Positions 6,734-9,383 of a stretch of 9,383 bases of DNA are shown one piece after another. The notes beneath the pieces are model-generated. The model was not told the origin of the DNA, ran no database searches, and saw only the letters and a program-made list of their open reading frames with translations. Position numbers and translations under genes: made by a program. Source of the stretch: Nanosynbacter sp. (GTDB lineage Bacteria; Patescibacteriota; Saccharimonadia; Saccharimonadales; Saccharimonadaceae). Where the stretch lies: the NCBI GenBank assembly GCA_015257635.1, contig JABZJU010000012.1, positions 1-9,383 on the forward strand, in the 5' to 3' direction. Each line of letters opens with the position of its first letter. The first letter of the stretch is position 1.

Positions 6734-7909
6734 ATGGTTACGGGAGAAAAAAGACAGCAATTAAGTTGGTTTTTGACGCTTGTTATTGTGGCTATTGTTA
6801 GTTTTGTGGCGGGAGCTCGCTCCGATGCGCTGTTTGCTAATGTGGCGTCGGTATTTGGCGTTAGAACTTCAAATAAGACGATAGACTTATCCAGCGTTCA
6901 AAAAACATACCAAGAGCTAGTTGCTAATTATGACGGAAAATTGGATACTCAAAAGTTGATTTATGGTGCTAATCGCGGGCTAGTTGAAGCGGCTGGTGAT
7001 CCTCATACGGCGTATATGGATCCTGACGAGACGAAGGAGTTTGACAAGTCGCTGAGTGGGCAAATTGGCGGTGGAATTGGTGCGGAGATTGGTCTTAGGA
7101 ATAATAAGCCGACTATCATAAAACCTCTGGAAAACAGTCCAGCTCAAAAGGCGGGAATTAAGGCTGGTGAGGCGATTGTTAAGGTGAATGACGAGGCTTC
7201 TTCTGACTGGTCAGTGGAAAAAGTTGTGAGTAAAATTCGCGGAGAAGTTGGTACGTCCGTTAAATTGACGTTATTAAGCGGTGGTCAAACGCGTGAGGTG
7301 TCGGTTGTGCGTCAGAATATAGTTTCTCCGGCAGTAGAGTCGGAAATTGATGGAGAAATTGGCATTTTGAAAGTTAACCGATTTGGCGATGATACAGTGA
7401 GCTTGTCCAGAAAATACGCTTCGGAGTTTGTTGAGAAAGGTGTTAAGAAGGTGATTTTGGACTTACGGAATAATCCTGGCGGAACGGTTGGTGCTGCCCA
7501 GGGGCTGTTGGGTATTTGGCTGGATAATCAAATAGCTATGACCGAGTGTCGAGGTTCTGAAATTGTTAAAACGCTGCGCACAACTGGAACGCCAATTCTG
7601 GGCAACATGAAGACAGTGGTGCTTATTAACGGCAACAGTGCCAGTGCTAGCGAGATTACGGCTGGGGCGCTTCGTGAATACGGAAAAGCCACGCTGGTTG
7701 GGCAGAAGAGTTACGGTAAGGGAAGCGTGCAGATTGTGCTTGGATTACCTGGCGGATCGCAAATGAAGGTTACGGAAGCCAGATGGTATACGCCAAAGGG
7801 CAAAAATATAGATAAAACTGGTATAGAACCTGATGTAAAAGTTGATCTTTCGTCGGACGATGTCAATAATAACGTAGATCCGCAGATGGATAAGGCGAAG
7901 TCGTTATAA
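6734..7909 (+). CDS. C-terminal processing (S41/CtpA-type) serine protease with PDZ domain
   Basis: CtpA/Prc proteases are envelope enzymes that trim or degrade proteins from exposed C-termini with a Ser-Lys dyad. The 391 residues begin with a hydrophobic segment (about 10-27) acting as signal peptide or membrane anchor. An N-terminal helical part with GDPHTAYMDP (88-97) follows, then a PDZ domain (about 108-195, including GGGIGAEIG and SPAQKAGIKAGEAIVKVN) and the S41 core. The core shows LDLRNNPGG (242-250), nucleophile Ser304 in NSASASEI and base Lys329 in SYGKGSVQ, 25 residues apart as in E. coli Prc. All catalytic motifs are intact. Its place after ftsEX and the CHAP hydrolase suggests a role in envelope or division control, since CtpA homologues elsewhere degrade wall hydrolases; this link is inference. 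Confidence 0.93.
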   Translation: MVTGEKRQQLSWFLTLVIVAIVSFVAGARSDALFANVASVFGVRTSNKTIDLSSVQKTYQELVANYDGKLDTQKLIYGANRGLVEAAGDPHTAYMDPDETKEFDKSLSGQIGGGIGAEIGLRNNKPTIIKPLENSPAQKAGIKAGEAIVKVNDEASSDWSVEKVVSKIRGEVGTSVKLTLLSGGQTREVSVVRQNIVSPAVESEIDGEIGILKVNRFGDDTVSLSRKYASEFVEKGVKKVILDLRNNPGGTVGAAQGLLGIWLDNQIAMTECRGSEIVKTLRTTGTPILGNMKTVVLINGNSASASEITAGALREYGKATLVGQKSYGKGSVQIVLGLPGGSQMKVTEARWYTPKGKNIDKTGIEPDVKVDLSSDDVNNNVDPQMDKAKSL

Positions 7910-7912
7910 AGC

Positions 7913-7950
7913 TTGTGTTTTTGGGCTGGACAACATAAAATGGAGATATT
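7913..7950 (+). promoter_or_regulatory. Possible promoter and Shine-Dalgarno before the response regulator
   Basis: TTGTGT (7913-7918), a 17-base spacer and TAAAAT (7936-7941) resemble a sigma70 promoter whose start would fall only a few bases before the ATG at 7951. GGAG (7942-7945), five bases before the ATG, could be a Shine-Dalgarno, but only on a transcript reading through from ctpA, because initiation at this promoter would start downstream of most of it. Confidence 0.45.
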
Positions 7951-8334
7951 ATGAACGGACAAAAAAAGAAGATTTTACTAGTTGAGGATGACATGGCTCT
8001 GTCTGCGGTTTATAGGTCGCGATTAGAGATTGAAGGATTTGACGTTAGGGAAGCCAACAATGGAGAAGACGCTCTGTCTGCCACTGTTGAATATCGTCCA
8101 GATTTGATTCTTTTGGATGTGATGATGCCAAAGATTAGTGGTTTTGACGTCTTGGATATTCTTCGTAATACGCCAGAAACTGCTAACGTGAGGATTATCA
8201 TGCTAACAGCGCTTAGTCAGCCAAAGGATAAGGAACGCGCTGAGAGCTTGGGTGTTGATGATTATTTGGTGAAATCTCAGGTTGTAATTGGCGACGTTGT
8301 GGCTCGCGTAAAGCATCATTTGGGTATTCAATGA
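7951..8334 (+). CDS. Stand-alone receiver-domain response regulator (CheY-like)
   Basis: This is a 127-residue protein made of one phospho-receiver domain. The acidic pocket is D13/D14 in LLVEDD, the phosphate-accepting aspartate is D56 in LILLDVMMP, the switch threonine is T86 in LTAL, and the conserved lysine is K108 in YLVK, so all key residues are present. There is no output domain, so it must act by protein contact, by relay, or as a phosphate sink. No histidine kinase is encoded in the window. It follows ctpA by 41 bases and overlaps the next frame by four bases (ATGA), so the small helical protein downstream is the natural candidate partner. Which signal it carries cannot be read from the sequence. 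Confidence 0.93.
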   Translation: MNGQKKKILLVEDDMALSAVYRSRLEIEGFDVREANNGEDALSATVEYRPDLILLDVMMPKISGFDVLDILRNTPETANVRIIMLTALSQPKDKERAESLGVDDYLVKSQVVIGDVVARVKHHLGIQ

Positions 8335-8768
8335 ATAATCCTGCGATCTCAGAGATGATAACATCTGAGTCGGGTAGAATTAGAGATCTTGAAGCTTCTA
8401 GGGCTGAGTCTGTGAATAAATTTAAGAATGATATAAATAGTCTTCTGGAGGGTCTAAAAAGTAAGATTGAAAATGAAGACGAGAAGCGTAGGCATCTGGT
8501 TGAGCTGACTAAGCATGTAGATCAGATGGGTGTGAATAATACGGTTCTGAGTGAAGTAACTAATGGCTTGTTGGATAAATTAATAAGAGTAAGACGTTAT
8601 ATTGAGGGGTGGCAGAATGACAGATGGGGAGCCGACGGCTATAAAAGTAATATATCTCAGGTGATTGATGAAATTGTTAATGATTTGTCGATAGCTAGTA
8701 GGCGCCGTCTGGGTATCGTAGGTGATGTTGAGGGAATTAAGCGTGAAGGATATTATCAAGAGAGGTGA
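8331..8768 (+). CDS. Small helical protein of unknown function, coupled to the response regulator
   Basis: This 145-residue protein is not one I recognise. It is highly charged, with no signal peptide or membrane span. Residues 10-65 are predicted by eye to be a long amphipathic helix or coiled coil rich in Glu, Lys and Arg; 70-95 and 105-125 look like further helices, with GWQNDRWGADGY (93-104) between them. It contains no DNA-binding or catalytic motif I can name. Its ATG lies inside the stop of the response regulator (ATGA), with no good Shine-Dalgarno, so translation is probably coupled and the two proteins are likely made together. A role as effector or target of the receiver domain is inference from this arrangement. 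A strong hairpin terminator follows directly. Confidence 0.8.
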   Translation: MNNPAISEMITSESGRIRDLEASRAESVNKFKNDINSLLEGLKSKIENEDEKRRHLVELTKHVDQMGVNNTVLSEVTNGLLDKLIRVRRYIEGWQNDRWGADGYKSNISQVIDEIVNDLSIASRRRLGIVGDVEGIKREGYYQER

Positions 8769-8773
8769 TCAGT

Positions 8774-8821
8774 ATTAAAATAACTCCGTATTTACCGGAG
8801 CTATTTTAATAAAAAGTTTTT
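8774..8821. terminator. Bidirectional hairpin terminator between the regulator pair and rpmA
   Basis: ATTAAAATAACTCCG (8774-8788) pairs with CGGAGCTATTTTAAT (8796-8810) around a seven-base loop, 14 of 15 positions matching (one A/C mismatch). The A-rich left and T-rich right arms supply U-runs on both strands, and AAAAAGTTTTT follows. It lies 5 bases after the helical protein gene and 16 bases after the rpmA stop, so it should end both convergent transcripts. Confidence 0.85.
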
Positions 8822-8826
8822 ACCGA

Positions 8827-9099
8827 TTAAAGAACAACAACTTGCGTTCGGCGTTCTGATTTGCCGGTAAACTTAGTTTTCTTAACTTGCTTAAAACCAA
8901 CCACACCGTCTTTTGCAGCGTGGATGGTGAAATTGCGGCTAACGTACGTACCGTCACCAGCGATCTTTGTGGCACCAGTTTGGCGAACTAGAACTTCTCC
9001 AGCGGAAACTTTTTGACCGCCAAATCGCTTAACGCCAAGACGTTGACCGGCATTGTTGTGGATATTCTTACTAGAACCACCAGCTTTAACCTTTGACAT
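8827..9099 (-). CDS. rpmA: 50S ribosomal protein L27 (bL27)
   Basis: bL27 is part of the large ribosomal subunit; its N-terminal tail reaches the peptidyl-transferase centre. The 90 residues open with MSKVKAGGSSKN, matching the tail of the family without the cleavable extension found in Firmicutes. The hallmark QRLGVKRFGGQKVSAGEVLVRQ-type core lies at 19-40 and a GDGTYVSRNFTIHA-like segment near 48-61. The ATG at 9099 is fixed by a strong Shine-Dalgarno. The usual upstream neighbour rplU (L21) is not here: the preceding gene on this strand is a methyltransferase, and rpmA has its own promoter and a shared terminator, so it appears to be a single-gene unit. Confidence 0.96.
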   Translation of the reverse strand: MSKVKAGGSSKNIHNNAGQRLGVKRFGGQKVSAGEVLVRQTGATKIAGDGTYVSRNFTIHAAKDGVVGFKQVKKTKFTGKSERRTQVVVL

Positions 9100-9105
9100 T
9101 CTTTA

Positions 9106-9166
9106 CTCCTTATAGTTTCTATAAAACAATCTGTTCTAGTTTATCGAAAATAAAGCCAGTTGTCAA
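9106..9166 (-). promoter_or_regulatory. rpmA promoter, leader and Shine-Dalgarno
   Basis: On the minus strand TTGACA (9166-9161), a 17-base spacer and TAAACT (9143-9138) form a near-consensus promoter. A leader of about 31 bases ends in AAGGAG (9111-9106), six bases before the ATG. A small palindrome TATAG-AAA-CTATA (9123-9111) abuts the Shine-Dalgarno. The -35 box contains the TGA stop codon (9165-9163) of the gene upstream. Confidence 0.85.
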
Positions 9167-9383
9167 GCGGTTTTGGCTATATCTGCGGGTTTTAATACCA
9201 ATATTTCTCTGGCAACGACTTGATCTTCGCGGTAATATAAGAGGTTTTTATCGATAATTTGTTGATATCCAAGTTTTTTAAGATTCTTTGTCAGAGGCAG
9301 GTGAGTAAATTTACCTTCGTGATTTTGCCACGCTGGAACGGCTATACAAAGCGTCGTGTCTGGGCGAATTTGCGAATGGATAT
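9163..9383 (-). CDS. C-terminal end of a probable TRM11/UPF0020-type RNA methyltransferase
   Basis: Only the last 72 residues are inside the window; the frame is open through the right edge. The visible part contains LCIAVPAWQN, HLPL, and near the end LLYYREDQVVAREILVLKPA. A tyrosine-arginine/proline-Asp-Gln-Val-Val-x-Arg-x-(I/L)-L-V-L ending is typical of the putative RNA methylase family UPF0020 related to TRM11, which use SAM to methylate guanosine in tRNA or rRNA. The catalytic NPPY-type motif and SAM-binding site would lie outside the window, so the assignment rests on the C-terminal signature alone. The stop codon TGA is embedded in the -35 hexamer of rpmA. Confidence 0.6.
   Translation of the reverse strand, partial: IHSQIRPDTTLCIAVPAWQNHEGKFTHLPLTKNLKKLGYQQIIDKNLLYYREDQVVAREILVLKPADIAKTA

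Noticed and set aside
8331..8768. Histidine-phosphotransfer (Hpt) domain reading of the 145-residue helical protein
   Set aside because: It is helical and next to a receiver, but the HxxKG-type motif is absent around its histidines.
1..9383. CRISPR array, insertion sequence, tRNA or integration site
   Set aside because: No regularly spaced repeats, transposase motifs, terminal inverted repeats or tRNA-like cloverleaf with T-loop were seen on reading both strands; all gaps between genes are under about 100 bases.

Overview
The window looks like chromosomal DNA from a small-genome bacterium, most likely Candidatus Saccharibacteria (TM7) or a close Patescibacteria relative. This placement is inference from overall gene character, AT-leaning composition, tight packing and an abundance of promoters sitting directly on start codons; no 16S rRNA or other decisive marker is present. 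TGA ends four of the twelve reading frames and a release factor 2 gene is present, so UGA is read as stop. This argues against the UGA-recoding lineages (Gracilibacteria, Absconditabacteria/SR1, mycoplasmas).

Layout. Positions 1-821 (+): 3' part of murD (peptidoglycan precursor ligase). 818-1357 (-): hpt (purine salvage), overlapping murD tail to tail by 4 bases. 1358-1448: divergent promoter region. 1449-2681 (+): unrecognised 410-residue protein with a faint ADP-ribosyltransferase-like motif pattern. 2708-3799 (+): prfB. 3820-5489 (+): ftsE-ftsX, overlapping by one base. 5533-6672 (+): secreted coiled-coil/CHAP peptidoglycan hydrolase of PcsB/CwlO type. 6734-7909 (+): ctpA-like S41 protease with a PDZ domain. 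7951-8334 and 8331-8768 (+): stand-alone receiver-domain response regulator overlapping a small helical protein of unknown function. 8774-8821: hairpin terminator facing both ways. 8827-9099 (-): rpmA. 9163-9383 (-): C-terminal end of a probable TRM11/UPF0020-type RNA methyltransferase. No intergenic gap exceeds about 90 bases, and I see no tRNA, rRNA, insertion sequence or CRISPR array.

How the genes fit together. The middle of the window is a cell-envelope block: FtsE (ATPase) and FtsX (membrane transducer) would switch on the adjacent CHAP hydrolase at the septum, and the envelope protease encoded next could process or degrade it. murD also belongs to wall synthesis. hpt, prfB and rpmA are housekeeping genes. 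The two least understood parts are the 410-residue orphan and the response regulator/helical-protein pair.

The most striking non-coding pattern is that six genes (hpt, the orphan, prfB, ftsE, the CHAP gene, ctpA) have a -10-like hexamer ending only 6 or 7 bases before the ATG and no Shine-Dalgarno sequence, which predicts leaderless mRNAs. rpmA, by contrast, has a full promoter, a leader of about 30 bases and a strong Shine-Dalgarno.
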